NCBI RefSeq assembly: GCF_018343775.1 | Contig: NZ_CP074349.1 | Span: 1,416,001 to 1,480,000 of the forward strand | Reading direction: 5' to 3' | Source of the DNA: Pseudomonas cichorii | GTDB lineage: Bacteria > Pseudomonadota > Gammaproteobacteria > Pseudomonadales > Pseudomonadaceae | DNA length: 64,000 nucleotides | Shown: piece by piece, positions 13,227 through 22,106 of the stretch | Layout: each line of letters starts with the position of its first letter | How positions within the stretch are numbered: the first letter of the stretch is position 1 | The notes under the pieces: model-generated | Told to the model about the DNA's origin: nothing | What the model saw: only the letters and a program-made list of their open reading frames with translations | Databases searched by the model: none | Made by a program: the position numbers and the translations under genes

Positions 13227-13355
13227 ATGAAGAACAAACGAGCAAGGGATTCCGGTAACGGGCGCTTCATTACGGTGGATGAAGCCAGGCGCAGGCCCAA
13301 AGAAACAACCGTTGAGACGATCCGCAAACCCTCTCCCAGGAAAAAAGAGTCATAG
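13227..13355 (+). CDS. Small basic protein of unknown function
   Basis: This 42-residue, strongly basic protein runs MKNKRARDSGNGRFITVDEA to a PSPRKKES tail. The pattern G-x-F-[IV]-x4-A-x3-P-x-(T)TV-E resembles a family of tiny uncharacterised proteins I have seen in proteobacteria and phages, with SGDGxFV...A..P..TV.E; this is pattern memory, not a search result. AAGGG lies about eleven bases upstream of the ATG. It ends immediately before the open frame of the pncC-like gene and is divergent from mutS. Function is unknown. Confidence 0.65.
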   Translation: MKNKRARDSGNGRFITVDEARRRPKETTVETIRKPSPRKKES

Positions 13356-13427
13356 TTGGCTTATCTGGCTGGCGGTTGCCCAGGTAACCGCTTTGCCCGC
13401 TTCGTTCGGTTGGTACAGGAAAAGATC

Positions 13428-13928
13428 GTGGATGAAATAACCCGGCTTGCTGCCTCTCTCGGCAAGCATCTGCAAGCCATCAAGGCTCAGGTGACGACCG
13501 CCGAGTCCTGCACGGGCGGCGGGATTGCCGAAGCCATTACCCGTATCGGCGGTAGCTCTGCCTGGTTTGAGGCAGGCTATGTAACCTATTCCAATACTCA
13601 GAAAACCCGCCAGCTCGATGTGCCTGCCGAGCTGTTTGTGACGCATGGTGCAGTCAGCCAGCCCGTCGTGGAAGCCATGGTGCGTGGTGCGCAGGAGAAA
13701 AGTGGTGCTCGTTTCGCCGTTGCCGTCAGTGGCGTGGCAGGGCCTGGCGGTGGTTCGGCTGAAAAGCCGGTCGGCACTGTATGGCTGTCCTGGGGCATGG
13801 GAGAGACGCTTGTCGCTCAGCGTCGACAGTTCGACGGCGATCGCGATGAAGTGCGCCGACAAACGGTGAAGGCCGCGCTAGAGGGGCTGATACAGCTTGC
13901 TGTTGGAGAAATGCCAAAACAGGGGTAG
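13428..13928 (+). CDS. pncC: Nicotinamide-nucleotide amidohydrolase (CinA C-terminal domain, PncC)
   Basis: PncC deamidates nicotinamide mononucleotide to nicotinate mononucleotide, recycling NAD degradation products. The 166-residue protein is the stand-alone CinA C-terminal domain. Visible motifs are TTAESCTGGGIAEAIT (about 23-38), the AGYVTYSNTQK segment and VSGVAGPGGGSAEKPVGTVW. The GTG at 13428 is chosen because AGGA stands seven bases before it and it gives the usual family length. The open frame extends 24 codons upstream but without a ribosome-binding site. It lies directly upstream of recA, as in many gammaproteobacteria, and stops before the LexA box. Confidence 0.92.
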   Translation: MDEITRLAASLGKHLQAIKAQVTTAESCTGGGIAEAITRIGGSSAWFEAGYVTYSNTQKTRQLDVPAELFVTHGAVSQPVVEAMVRGAQEKSGARFAVAVSGVAGPGGGSAEKPVGTVWLSWGMGETLVAQRRQFDGDRDEVRRQTVKAALEGLIQLAVGEMPKQG

Positions 13929-13955
13929 GCGAGCGCTCATCGCTGTGGAATAATA

Positions 13956-13971
13956 CTGTCTACTTATACAG
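13956..13971 (+). promoter_or_regulatory. LexA (SOS) box of recA
   Basis: CTGT-CTACTTAT-ACAG matches the LexA operator CTGT-N8-ACAG exactly. It lies 52 bp before the recA start codon, so recA and probably recX should be SOS-induced. Confidence 0.93.
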
Positions 13972-14022
13972 GTGTTCTGATCGCTCAGGCCCTAAATTGA
14001 ATTTGATTACGTGAGGACTTCA

Positions 14023-15087
14023 ATGGACGACAACAAGAAGAAAGCCTTGGCTGCGGCCCTGGGTCAGATCGAGCGTCAATTCGGTAAAGGTGCCGTAATG
14101 CGCATGGGTGACCATGACCGTCAGGCTATTCCTTCTATTTCCACCGGTTCGCTGGGTCTGGATATCGCGCTGGGTATCGGCGGCTTGCCTAAAGGCCGGA
14201 TCGTTGAAATCTACGGTCCAGAGTCTTCGGGTAAAACCACGCTGACCCTTTCGGTCATCGCTCAAGCCCAGAAAGCAGGTGCAACCTGTGCGTTCGTCGA
14301 TGCCGAGCACGCACTGGACCCTGAATACGCCGGCAAGCTGGGCGTCAATGTCGACGACCTGCTGGTTTCGCAGCCGGACACCGGTGAGCAGGCGCTGGAA
14401 ATCACCGACATGCTGGTGCGCTCCAATGCCGTTGACGTCATCGTCGTCGACTCCGTGGCTGCACTGGTACCCAAGGCCGAAATCGAAGGCGAAATGGGTG
14501 ACATGCACGTGGGTCTGCAGGCTCGCCTGATGTCCCAGGCGTTGCGCAAGATCACCGGTAACATCAAGAACGCCAACTGCCTCGTCATCTTCATCAACCA
14601 GATCCGTATGAAGATCGGCGTGATGTTCGGCAGCCCGGAAACCACCACCGGTGGTAACGCCCTGAAGTTCTACGCCTCGGTACGTCTGGATATTCGCCGT
14701 ACCGGCGCCGTGAAAGAAGGCGATGAAGTGGTGGGTAGCGAAACCCGTGTCAAGATCGTGAAGAACAAGGTGGCTCCGCCGTTCCGTCAGGCAGAGTTCC
14801 AGATTCTTTACGGCAAGGGCATCTACCTCAACGGTGAGATCATCGACCTGGCTGTGTTGCATGGCTTTGTCGAGAAGTCCGGCGCGTGGTACAGCTACCA
14901 AGGCAGCAAGATCGGTCAGGGTAAAGCCAACTCGGCCAAGTTCCTGGCGGATAACCCGGAAATCGGTTCGGCACTTGAGAAGCAGATTCGCGACAAGCTG
15001 CTGACTCCAGGCGTCGACACCAAGGCTGTAGGCTCCCGTGAATCAGCCGATGCCGATGACATGGCTGAAATCGACGCCGATATCTGA
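14023..15087 (+). CDS. recA: Recombinase RecA
   Basis: RecA forms ATP-dependent filaments on single-stranded DNA, catalyses strand exchange and stimulates LexA self-cleavage. The 354-residue protein has Walker [10 protein letters not shown] (about 66-74), Walker [12 protein letters not shown], the L1/L2 DNA-binding loops ([37 protein letters not shown]) and an acidic C terminus. A start four codons upstream is in frame, but [20 protein letters not shown] is the conserved N terminus. A LexA box precedes it and recX follows after eight bases. Confidence 0.99.
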   Translation: MDDNKKKALAAALGQIERQFGKGAVMRMGDHDRQAIPSISTGSLGLDIALGIGGLPKGRIVEIYGPESSGKTTLTLSVIAQAQKAGATCAFVDAEHALDPEYAGKLGVNVDDLLVSQPDTGEQALEITDMLVRSNAVDVIVVDSVAALVPKAEIEGEMGDMHVGLQARLMSQALRKITGNIKNANCLVIFINQIRMKIGVMFGSPETTTGGNALKFYASVRLDIRRTGAVKEGDEVVGSETRVKIVKNKVAPPFRQAEFQILYGKGIYLNGEIIDLAVLHGFVEKSGAWYSYQGSKIGQGKANSAKFLADNPEIGSALEKQIRDKLLTPGVDTKAVGSRESADADDMAEIDADI

Positions 15088-15095
15088 TCAGCCTC

Positions 15096-15563
15096 ATGCC
15101 AGTTGTGCTCGATACCACTGTCGCTGTACGACGAACCGCAATGGACCTGCTCGCTAGGCGCGAGCACGGTCGAGTCGAGCTGACGCGCAAATTGCGTCAG
15201 CGCGGCGCTTCTCCAGAGCATATCGAGTCCGCCCTTGATCGTCTGGTCGAGGAAGGTCTGCTCTCTGAATCCCGCTACCTTGAAAGCTTCGTTTCCTCCA
15301 AAGCGCGTTCTGGCTATGGGCCTTTGCGTATCCGTGAGGAACTGGGGCAGCGTGGCTTGCAGCGTGGGGATATTGAAGAAGCGCTCAGAGAGTGCGGTGT
15401 CGACTGGCAAGCCCGCTTGTACGAAACCTGGCAGCGCAAGTTCGCTGGCAGGTTGCCTGCTGATGCGCGAGAGCGTGCCCAGCAAGGCCGCTTCCTGAGT
15501 TATCGCGGGTATCCGCTGGATATGATCGGCCGCTTGTTGAGCGGCCTAGGTGAGGATGATTAG
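15096..15563 (+). CDS. recX: Regulatory protein RecX
   Basis: RecX binds RecA filaments and limits their extension and activity. The 155-residue protein consists of three tandem three-helix repeats, seen as [20 protein letters not shown], then [20 protein letters not shown] and [14 protein letters not shown]. It starts eight bases after the recA stop and is presumably co-transcribed under LexA control. It converges with the LOG-family gene across a 20-bp gap with no clear hairpin terminator. Confidence 0.93.
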   Translation: MPVVLDTTVAVRRTAMDLLARREHGRVELTRKLRQRGASPEHIESALDRLVEEGLLSESRYLESFVSSKARSGYGPLRIREELGQRGLQRGDIEEALRECGVDWQARLYETWQRKFAGRLPADARERAQQGRFLSYRGYPLDMIGRLLSGLGEDD

Positions 15564-15583
15564 CCAGGTATCCAGTACGGATA

Positions 15584-16660
15584 TCAGGCTTTTCGGGCAA
15601 GGCTCTCCGGCAGGTTGATGTAGTCGATCAACTCGCGAAGCCGGCCCTGATTACGCCCTGTGAATGCGAAGGCGAGGCGTGTCAGGTTACTGAATTGCGC
15701 TTCGTCGTGCTCTTCCCCCTGATAACTGTGCTGATGGAAGTCCTCGCTGCTGCAGATATCGGCAAAGGCTTTCTGGATGTGCGCCATTGCCTGCTCGCTG
15801 AGCGGGTGATGCATGCGAATCACGAACGTGTTCTTCAGCCAGCGACTGGAGTGGAAGTTGCTGTAGAACCGGTTGATTTCTTCGACTGCTTCATCGGTGC
15901 TGTAAACCAGCCGCATCAGTTTCATGTCGGCTGGCAGAATGTAGTGGTTGTCCTCCAACTGATTCTTGATGAAGTCCAGTGCGCTCTGCCAGAAGTTTCC
16001 GCCCGGTGTATCCAGCAAAACCACAGGCACCAGCGGGCTTTTGCCGGTCTGGATCAGTGTCAGCACTTCAAGTGCTTCGTCCAGAGTGCCGAAGCCGCCC
16101 GGGCATAGCACCAGCGCATCGGCTTCCTTGACGAAGAACAGCTTGCGGGTAAAGAAGAAGTGGAACGGCAGGAGGTTTTCAGTGCCTTCCACCGTCGCGT
16201 TGGCATGCTGCTCGAAGGGCAGGGTGATATTGAAGCCCAAGCTGCTGTTACGTCCGGCACCTTCATGTGCGGCAGCCATGATGCCGCCACCGGCACCGGT
16301 GATGACCATCATGTCGGAACGCGCCAGCTTTTCCCCCAGGTTTCTGGCCTGTGCATACAGAGGATGTTCCACCGGCGTGCGTGCCGAGCCGAACACCGTC
16401 ACCTTGCGGCGCCCCTTGAAACGTTCCAGCACCCGGAAGGCTCTGTCCAGTTCGCGCAGGGTTTGCAGCGTTATCTTGGCGTCCCAGCGATTTCGGCCAT
16501 CTTCGGCCATGCGTAGTACGGTGAGGATCATGTCCCGATAAAGGGGCAGGTTGGGACTGTCGGGAGCGACCTGCTTGATGTGCTCTTCGATCTTGCTGGT
16601 GATATCCAGACCATTGCTCTGAAAGTGTTGCGATAGAACATCGTTAGGTACATACGGCAT
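15584..16660 (-). CDS. LOG-family nucleotide 5'-monophosphate nucleosidase (PpnN-like)
   Basis: This 358-residue protein carries the LOG/lysine-decarboxylase-like Rossmann fold at about 85-290. Motifs are GSAR (91-94), TGAGGGIM (121-128) and the signature PGGFGT-x2-E (187-195), which binds and hydrolyses the N-glycosidic bond of nucleotide monophosphates. An N-terminal helical extension and a C-terminal domain are present, which resembles E. coli PpnN (YgdH) more than the short cytokinin-activating LOG proteins, though it is about 100 residues shorter than PpnN. Substrate is inferred. It has a strong AGGAGG site about twelve bases before the ATG and is convergent with recX. Confidence 0.85.
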   Translation of the reverse strand: MPYVPNDVLSQHFQSNGLDITSKIEEHIKQVAPDSPNLPLYRDMILTVLRMAEDGRNRWDAKITLQTLRELDRAFRVLERFKGRRKVTVFGSARTPVEHPLYAQARNLGEKLARSDMMVITGAGGGIMAAAHEGAGRNSSLGFNITLPFEQHANATVEGTENLLPFHFFFTRKLFFVKEADALVLCPGGFGTLDEALEVLTLIQTGKSPLVPVVLLDTPGGNFWQSALDFIKNQLEDNHYILPADMKLMRLVYSTDEAVEEINRFYSNFHSSRWLKNTFVIRMHHPLSEQAMAHIQKAFADICSSEDFHQHSYQGEEHDEAQFSNLTRLAFAFTGRNQGRLRELIDYINLPESLARKA

Positions 16661-16894
16661 TCAAGATTTCTCCTCCTGCAGAATGATTTGATCCTGACAA
16701 GACTCGTCCCAGGATCGCAAAGCATCGTACGTTGCCGATGATTGAAGCTCTCTTCAGGTTATATGATGGCTCGATAATGTCCCGCTTTCCTCTAAAAGGC
16801 TATCGATTATCGGTTGGTGGCAAGGGGCTGGAAGGGGGCTTTGCGAAGGAGCGCGCCGCCTTCAGGGCTGCGCGCAATGAAGCGAGGGAGTTGC

Positions 16895-17314
16895 TTACTT
16901 GCCGGATTTCTTGACCGCGCAGTCCGAAGCCTGGAATGTCTGGCTGATGACCGGACGATTGGTCTTGTATTCAGTGAATTGATATTTCAGCACGGCACCT
17001 TTGGTCATCAACTGACGATAACCGTTGTTGTGGCAAACGCTGTTGCCCAGCTGGCTGCGGACGGCGTCCGGATTGGCACGCATCTGCTGCGCCTGGCCTG
17101 CACGCACGCTCAGGTGGTTGATCAACTCCTTGCCGTTGACGGTGTAACCCTGGTCCAGGATGTCTTCGTTGATTGCCCGTGGCGTGCCGACGCTGCTTTC
17201 CTTCGCGACTTTTTCCAGCATGGTGCTGAGTTCGAATTCCTGCTTTGACGCTGCCTGCGCGGCCAGAGGGGCGACGAGCAAAAGCGTAAGGGTTGGGGCG
17301 ATGAGGCGCAGCAT
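16895..17314 (-). CDS. Secreted PA3611-like protein (putative quorum-sensing-regulated virulence factor family)
   Basis: This 139-residue protein has a cleavable signal peptide (MLRLIAPTLTLLLVAPLAAQA) followed by a small mixed domain with two cysteines (Cys in SVCHNNG and in ASDC) that could form a disulphide in the periplasm. The pattern ESSVGTPRAINEDILDQGY...LINHLSV matches my memory of the PA3611 family, whose biochemical function is unknown. The internal ATG is chosen because it opens directly into the signal peptide; the frame continues 24 codons upstream from a GTG. The 234 bp between it and the LOG gene contain only short, unconvincing frames. Confidence 0.75.
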   Translation of the reverse strand: MLRLIAPTLTLLLVAPLAAQAASKQEFELSTMLEKVAKESSVGTPRAINEDILDQGYTVNGKELINHLSVRAGQAQQMRANPDAVRSQLGNSVCHNNGYRQLMTKGAVLKYQFTEYKTNRPVISQTFQASDCAVKKSGK

Positions 17315-17536
17315 CAAACTCTCCTGATTCAGTGGCTGGCGGTTTTGACCAGCGACTTCAACGTGTGTTCCGGATAACCTGCCCACGGCGCGGCTCCAAT
17401 GGCGCGCCAGTATAGGATAGGAGCAGTCGGCTCGAAAGCAGGTTGAACCGCCGGGGCTCTGGTAAACTGCGCGGACTTTTTACCCCTGTCGAGTTCTTGC
17501 TGTGTCGATGCCTTTCTTCAGCGGGCGTGTCTTTCC

Positions 17537-18247
17537 ATGAGCCATGCTGTTTCCCGCCTGCGCGATCAGCGTCTGGCCCGTAGCACCAAGCCCTTCATTG
17601 CCCGTGGTTCCCGGGCACCACGCTGTCCGGATTGCCGGGTGATTTCCAGCTATTGTCTGTGTGGGTGGCGGCCTAAAGTCGCGGCAACCTCGGGCATGTG
17701 CCTGCTGATGTATGACACCGAGCCGTTGAAGCCGACCAACACCGGCTGGCTGATCGCTGATGTCATCGAGGACACCCACGCCTTTGGCTGGTCGCGCATC
17801 GAAGTCGACGAGCAATTGTTGGCCTTGCTGGATGACCCGCAGTGGCAGCCCTATATTGTCTTTCCGGGTGAGTTCGTCGCCAAAGAGCGGGTCGTGACCC
17901 GTGTGGCTCTTGAAGAGGGCAAGCGTCCGCTGTTCATTCTGCTGGATGCGACCTGGACCGAAGCGCGCAAGATGTTCCGCAAGAGCCCTTACCTTGAGCG
18001 GTTTCCGGTACTGAGCCTGGAGCCGGAGCAGATTTCGCGTTACCGGTTGCGTCGTTCCCGTCGCGATGACCATTTCTGTACGGCCGAGGTCGCCGCGCTT
18101 TGTCTGGAGCTGGCTGAAGACACCAGTGCCAGCAGTGTGCTGGATGCTTATCTGGACGTATTCAGCGCCCATTATCTGGGTGCCAAGTTCCAGAGACCGA
18201 TCGATCCGGACGATGCCGCTCACCGTTATCTGAAGGCTTTTCTTTGA
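17537..18247 (+). CDS. tapT: DTW-domain tRNA-uridine aminocarboxypropyltransferase (TapT-like)
   Basis: TapT transfers the 3-amino-3-carboxypropyl group from S-adenosylmethionine to uridine 47 of tRNA (acp3U47). The 236-residue protein contains the zinc-type cysteine cluster C30-x2-C33-x6-C40-x-C42, the DTW motif as DATW (137-140) followed by TEARKM, and the RYRLRRS motif near residue 175. Length agrees with E. coli YfiP/TapT. It stands as a single gene between the divergent PA3611-like gene and erdR. Which uridine is modified in this organism is inference. Confidence 0.85.
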   Translation: MSHAVSRLRDQRLARSTKPFIARGSRAPRCPDCRVISSYCLCGWRPKVAATSGMCLLMYDTEPLKPTNTGWLIADVIEDTHAFGWSRIEVDEQLLALLDDPQWQPYIVFPGEFVAKERVVTRVALEEGKRPLFILLDATWTEARKMFRKSPYLERFPVLSLEPEQISRYRLRRSRRDDHFCTAEVAALCLELAEDTSASSVLDAYLDVFSAHYLGAKFQRPIDPDDAAHRYLKAFL

Positions 18248-18424
18248 GGAGCCGAGTGCCTGTCGTGCGGATAGAGGCCGATTGCCATTTCGGATTGGGC
18301 TCAAGGCAGTATCAAGCTTGACCACCATTGCCGGGCTGGGCATGCTTGGCGCCGCCTGAGCGCTGAACTTGCTGGTCTGGCGTGAATGTGCCCCGGGCGC
18401 TCACTATAAAAACAGGATCAAAAA

Positions 18425-19072
18425 ATGACCTACGACATCCTGATCGCCGATGATCATCCGCTGTTTCGTAGCGCGTTGCATCAGGCGTTGAGCATCGGCC
18501 TGGGGCCTGATGTGCGGCTGGTCGAGGCAGAGAGCATTGCCCAGATCGAATCTCACCTGGCGCAGAAGACTGACTGGGATCTTGTCCTGCTGGATCTGAA
18601 CATGCCGGGTGCCTATGGTTTTTCCGGGCTGGTCTTGCTGCGGGGTCAGTATCCGCAGATTCCGGTGGTCATGATTTCGGCCCAGGAAGAGGCTTCAATC
18701 GTGGTGCGCTCCCGTGAGTTCGGCGCCAGCGGCTTCATTCCCAAGTCCAGTCCCCTGGAAACCATCCAGCAGGCGGTACGCACCGTGCTTGAGGGGGATG
18801 TCTGGTGGCCGCCGCAAGTCAATGAAGTGGTCAGTGTGTCGGATGAAGCCAAGGCGGCCAGTGCCGGCCTTGCCAGCCTGACGCCGCAGCAGTTCCGCGT
18901 ATTGACCATGGTCTGTGAAGGCTTGTTGAACAAGCAGATCGCCTATGAGCTCAGCGTTTCCGAAGCAACCATCAAGGCTCATGTCACGGCGATTTTCCGC
19001 AAGCTCGGCGTTCGCACGCGCACTCAGGCTGCGTTGTTGCTGCAACAGCTGGAATCGGTTTCGGCCAATTGA
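18425..19072 (+). CDS. erdR: LuxR/NarL-family response regulator ErdR
   Basis: This is a 215-residue two-component response regulator. The receiver domain (1-120) has the acidic pair Asp9-Asp10 (IADDHP) and phospho-acceptor Asp57 (LVLLDLNMPG). The LuxR-type helix-turn-helix is at about 150-205 (LTPQQFRVLTMVCEGLLNKQIAYELSVSEATIKAHV). Followed directly by dgkA, the order matches PA3604 (ErdR)-PA3603. ErdR is known in pseudomonads as a regulator of ethanol oxidation and acetate assimilation. No kinase gene is adjacent. The ribosome-binding site AGGA lies nine bases before the ATG. Confidence 0.87.
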   Translation: MTYDILIADDHPLFRSALHQALSIGLGPDVRLVEAESIAQIESHLAQKTDWDLVLLDLNMPGAYGFSGLVLLRGQYPQIPVVMISAQEEASIVVRSREFGASGFIPKSSPLETIQQAVRTVLEGDVWWPPQVNEVVSVSDEAKAASAGLASLTPQQFRVLTMVCEGLLNKQIAYELSVSEATIKAHVTAIFRKLGVRTRTQAALLLQQLESVSAN

Positions 19073-19144
19073 GCATCGGTTCTTCACGCTTTTTTGACCC
19101 GTGTTGCCTTAGATTTCCTCACCTTTCGACACAGTAGTCTATCC

Positions 19145-19513
19145 ATGCCTTCACCCTTCAAGGGCCAGACCGGCCTGAAACGTATCCTCAATGCTGCAGG
19201 TTATTCCTTTGACGGTCTGTCGGCCGCCTTCAAGGGGGAAGCGGCCTTTCGTCAACTGGTGCTGCTCAATGTCGTGCTGATTCCGTTGTCCTTCGTGATC
19301 AACGTCAGCCGTGGCGAGCATGCCCTGTTGATTGCCGTATGCCTGCTGGCCCTGATCGTCGAGCTGCTCAACTCGGCAGTCGAAGCGGCCATTGACCGCA
19401 TTTCTCTGGATCTGCACCCGTTGTCCAAGAACGCCAAGGACATGGGCAGTGCCGCCCAACTGGTCGCGCTGAGCATGATCGCCGTGGTCTGGGGAGTGAT
19501 CCTGCTCGGCTGA
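19145..19513 (+). CDS. dgkA: Diacylglycerol kinase
   Basis: DgkA is a small integral membrane enzyme that phosphorylates diacylglycerol to phosphatidate, recycling lipid released by membrane-derived oligosaccharide and LPS modification. The 122-residue protein shows three transmembrane helices and the catalytic motif ELLNSAVEAAIDR (about 79-91), with the N-terminal GLKRILNAAGYSFDG. The start MPSPFKGQTG matches the family; 17 upstream codons in frame lack support. It converges with finR, only five bases separating the stops. Confidence 0.95.
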   Translation: MPSPFKGQTGLKRILNAAGYSFDGLSAAFKGEAAFRQLVLLNVVLIPLSFVINVSRGEHALLIAVCLLALIVELLNSAVEAAIDRISLDLHPLSKNAKDMGSAAQLVALSMIAVVWGVILLG

Positions 19514-19518
19514 CCTTC

Positions 19519-20445
19519 TCAGTACAGGCTGGGTATCACGATTTCGTCGCTGCGCTGGACCCCGGCGGTAAAGGCGCGGCACAACTCGAGAAACTCTCGC
19601 ATGGCAGAGGTCTGGTACTTCTGCTTGTGCCAGATGAAGTAGAACTGCCGCGACAGATCCAGCTCCGGCGTATCCAGAGCCACGAGGCTGCCACGTCGAA
19701 ACGCATCGCGCAGGGCCAGCCGGGAAATACAGCCGATGCCCAGCCCCGATTCCACCGCTCGCTTGATGGCTTCGGTGTGTTCCAGCTCAAGACGCACATT
19801 CAACCCGTTACGGTGATGACGCATGGCCTGATCAAAGGTCAGCCGTGTGCCCGAGCCCTGTTCACGCAGAATCCAGGCTTCACGTGTCAGTTCCGCCAGG
19901 CTGGCATGGCCGCGTTTGGCCAGTGGATGCTGGGGAGCGCAGAACACCACCAGCTCATCTTCGACCCAGGACTGCACTTCGATATCGGGGTGGCTGCAAT
20001 CGCCTTCGATCAGACCCAGATCAATTTCGTAATGCGCCACCTGCTGCACGATATGCGCAGTGTTCTGGACATGCAGCTTGACCTGGCTTTCCGGGTGACG
20101 CTGCATGAACCCGCCGATCAGCAGGGTCGCCAGGTAATTGCCGATGGTCAGTGTGGCGCCGACTGCCAGTGAGCCGAAGCCGGACTTGCCGTTCAGCAGG
20201 TCTTCGATTTCCTTGGCCTGATCCAGCAGAGCCACCGCCTGGGGCAGTAACTGGCGTCCGGTCGCGTTGAGGCTCAATCGCTTGCCGGCGCGATCGAACA
20301 ACTGGCAGCTGGACTGGCGCTCCAGCTCGGTGATGGATGTGCTGGCCGCCGATTGCGAGAGAGAGAGCATGACCGCTGCCCGGGACACGCTTTCCTGCTG
20401 GGCAACGGCGACGAAGACTTGAAGCTGACGAAGAGTAAATCGCAT
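19519..20445 (-). CDS. finR: LysR-family regulator FinR
   Basis: This 308-residue LysR-type activator has its winged helix-turn-helix at about 3-60 (SRAAVMLSLSQSAASTSITELE) and an effector domain from about 90. It is divergent from fpr across 123 bp. In P. putida and P. aeruginosa the LysR gene divergent from fpr is FinR, which activates fpr in response to superoxide generators and nitric oxide. The identification rests on that arrangement plus family. ATG at 20445 gives MRFTLRQLQVFVAVAQ, the standard N terminus; 25 upstream codons are AT-rich and non-coding in appearance. Confidence 0.9.
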   Translation of the reverse strand: MRFTLRQLQVFVAVAQQESVSRAAVMLSLSQSAASTSITELERQSSCQLFDRAGKRLSLNATGRQLLPQAVALLDQAKEIEDLLNGKSGFGSLAVGATLTIGNYLATLLIGGFMQRHPESQVKLHVQNTAHIVQQVAHYEIDLGLIEGDCSHPDIEVQSWVEDELVVFCAPQHPLAKRGHASLAELTREAWILREQGSGTRLTFDQAMRHHRNGLNVRLELEHTEAIKRAVESGLGIGCISRLALRDAFRRGSLVALDTPELDLSRQFYFIWHKQKYQTSAMREFLELCRAFTAGVQRSDEIVIPSLY

Positions 20446-20568
20446 ATCTATATAACCGATAACCCATATCTTGATAATTAATTTAACAGATATTGTGTCT
20501 GCCACTAGAATGTCGCGCAATAGCGCTTATGCCCAGCGCAGAAGAATTTTTCAGGAGTTCCCACGTAC
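20446..20568. promoter_or_regulatory. Divergent finR-fpr control region
   Basis: This AT-rich 123-bp region contains repeated GATAA-type words (CGATAACC, TTGATAATT) and a distant dyad ATATCT...AGATAT. The fpr ribosome-binding site is AGGAG ten bases before the ATG. LysR-type binding is expected here from the gene arrangement, but I cannot fix the exact operator. Confidence 0.5.
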
Positions 20569-21348
20569 ATGAGCAACATGAACCACGAGCGTGTCCTCAG
20601 CGTCCATCACTGGAACGACACTCTCTTCAGTTTCAAGTGCACCCGCGATCCGGGTCTGCGTTTCGAGAACGGTCAGTTCGTGATGATCGGTCTTCAGCAG
20701 CCTAACGGTCGTCCGCTCATGCGCGCCTATTCGATTGCCAGCCCGAACTGGGAAGAGCATCTGGAATTCTTCAGCATCAAGGTGCCTGATGGTCCGCTGA
20801 CCTCGCAGTTGCAGCACCTCAAGGAAGGCGACGAGATCATCATCAGCAAGAAGCCTACGGGCACTCTGGTTCTGGATGACCTCAAGCCTGGCAAGCATCT
20901 GTACCTGCTGAGCACCGGTACTGGTCTTGCGCCGTTCATGAGCGTCATTCAGGACCCGGAAACCTACGAGCGTTTCGAGAAGGTCATCCTGTGCCACGGC
21001 GTACGTTACGTGAACGAAGTCGCTTACCGCGAATTCATCACCGAGCACCTGCCGCAGAACGAGTTCTTCGGTGAAGCGCTGCGCGACAAGCTGATCTACT
21101 ACCCGACCGTTACCCGTGAGCCTTTCGAGAACGAAGGCCGCCTGACCGATCTGATGCGCAGCGGCAAGCTGTTCAGCGACATCGGTCTGCCACCGATCAA
21201 TCCTCAGGACGATCGCGCCATGCTGTGCGGTAGCCCGAGCATGCTTGATGAAACCAGCGAAGTGCTGAACAGCTTCGGCCTGACAGTCTCCCCACGCATG
21301 CGTGAGCCGGGCGACTACCTGATCGAGCGTGCATTCGTCGAGAAGTAA
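20569..21348 (+). CDS. fpr: Ferredoxin-NADP+ reductase
   Basis: This FAD enzyme exchanges electrons between NADPH and ferredoxin or flavodoxin, supporting iron-sulphur repair and oxidative-stress defence. The 259-residue protein has the FAD-binding RAYSIASPN motif (about 52-60), the NADP-binding STGTGLAPFMSV motif (about 114-125) and the terminal segment YLIERAFVEK. It is driven from the divergent finR region and ends before a strong terminator. Length is typical for the bacterial subclass I enzyme. Confidence 0.96.
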   Translation: MSNMNHERVLSVHHWNDTLFSFKCTRDPGLRFENGQFVMIGLQQPNGRPLMRAYSIASPNWEEHLEFFSIKVPDGPLTSQLQHLKEGDEIIISKKPTGTLVLDDLKPGKHLYLLSTGTGLAPFMSVIQDPETYERFEKVILCHGVRYVNEVAYREFITEHLPQNEFFGEALRDKLIYYPTVTREPFENEGRLTDLMRSGKLFSDIGLPPINPQDDRAMLCGSPSMLDETSEVLNSFGLTVSPRMREPGDYLIERAFVEK

Positions 21349-21364
21349 GTTGTTTTGATAAAAG

Positions 21365-21398
21365 CCGCCTCCCTCTTCCTGAGCGAGGCGGTTTTTTA
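21365..21398 (+). terminator. fpr intrinsic terminator
   Basis: CCGCCTC (21365-21371) pairs with GAGGCGG (21385-21391) around a thirteen-base loop and is followed by six T. It slightly overlaps the 3' end of the convergent trmO gene. Confidence 0.85.
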
Positions 21399-22103
21399 TT
21401 GGGCGGGATTTTTAGCTGGCACAACCTCAAGCACCCGGATCATCCCCGGCTGCGGATAATGCCAGCGCACGTCCATATCCCAGAACTGCGCGCCGTAGCG
21501 ACGTTCCGGCGCAGGCACCTGATAGGCCGGACGCGGGTCCTGAGCCAGGCATTGCTCGATCAGTTCCACCAGTGGCTCGTCAAGGCGTTGTGCGTGCTCA
21601 CGGGCTTGCAGCAGCGCGCTGTCCTCCCAGTGAACAGGGATCAGTTCCGGTGCCGCACTAGCAATGCGGTTGCTTGCATGGGGCAGGGCATCGGCATAAG
21701 GCACATAGGGCTTGATATCCAGCACCGGCGTGCCGTCAAGCAGGTCGATACCGGAAATCCAGAGCCGCCCCGCCTCGACCTTGTCCAGCCTGACCACGGA
21801 TTGCCCGATGCCATTGGGCCGGTGCGTTGCACGGGTGGCGAACACGCCCATGGACTGGTTGCCACCCAGGCGTGGCGGACGCACCTTGAGGCGTGGCTTG
21901 TCTTCCAGAGCCTGATGGAACAGAAACAGCAGCCACACATGGCTGACCTGTTCCAGGCCTTGTACGGCTTCACCCTGATCAAAGGGCGCAACCAGCTCCA
22001 GGCAGCCACGGGCGGCGGGAGCCAGTTGTGGCTGGCGCGGAATCGCGAATTTCTCCTTGAAGCAGGAACGCACGAAACCGACAGGAGAGACGTTGTAGGT
22101 CAC
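21396..22103 (-). CDS. trmO: tRNA (N6-threonylcarbamoyladenosine(37)-N6)-methyltransferase TrmO
   Basis: TrmO methylates t6A37 to m6t6A37 in tRNA-Thr(GGU) from S-adenosylmethionine. The 235-residue protein has the TsaA-like beta-barrel at about 5-140 with motifs CLELVAPFDQGEAVQGL, HVWLLFLFHQ, VFATRATHRPNGIGQSVVRL and GTPVLDIKPYVPYADA, followed by the C-terminal domain. It is followed on the upstream side, after three bases, by the DUF1456 gene on the same strand, so the two are likely co-transcribed. Its end overlaps the fpr terminator. Confidence 0.92.
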   Translation of the reverse strand: MTYNVSPVGFVRSCFKEKFAIPRQPQLAPAARGCLELVAPFDQGEAVQGLEQVSHVWLLFLFHQALEDKPRLKVRPPRLGGNQSMGVFATRATHRPNGIGQSVVRLDKVEAGRLWISGIDLLDGTPVLDIKPYVPYADALPHASNRIASAAPELIPVHWEDSALLQAREHAQRLDEPLVELIEQCLAQDPRPAYQVPAPERRYGAQFWDMDVRWHYPQPGMIRVLEVVPAKNPAQ

Positions 22104-22106
22104 GAA

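Noticed and set aside
16732..16914. A 60-codon frame upstream of the PA3611-like gene
   Set aside because: It starts with TTG without a ribosome-binding site and runs into the 3' end of the opposite-strand gene.
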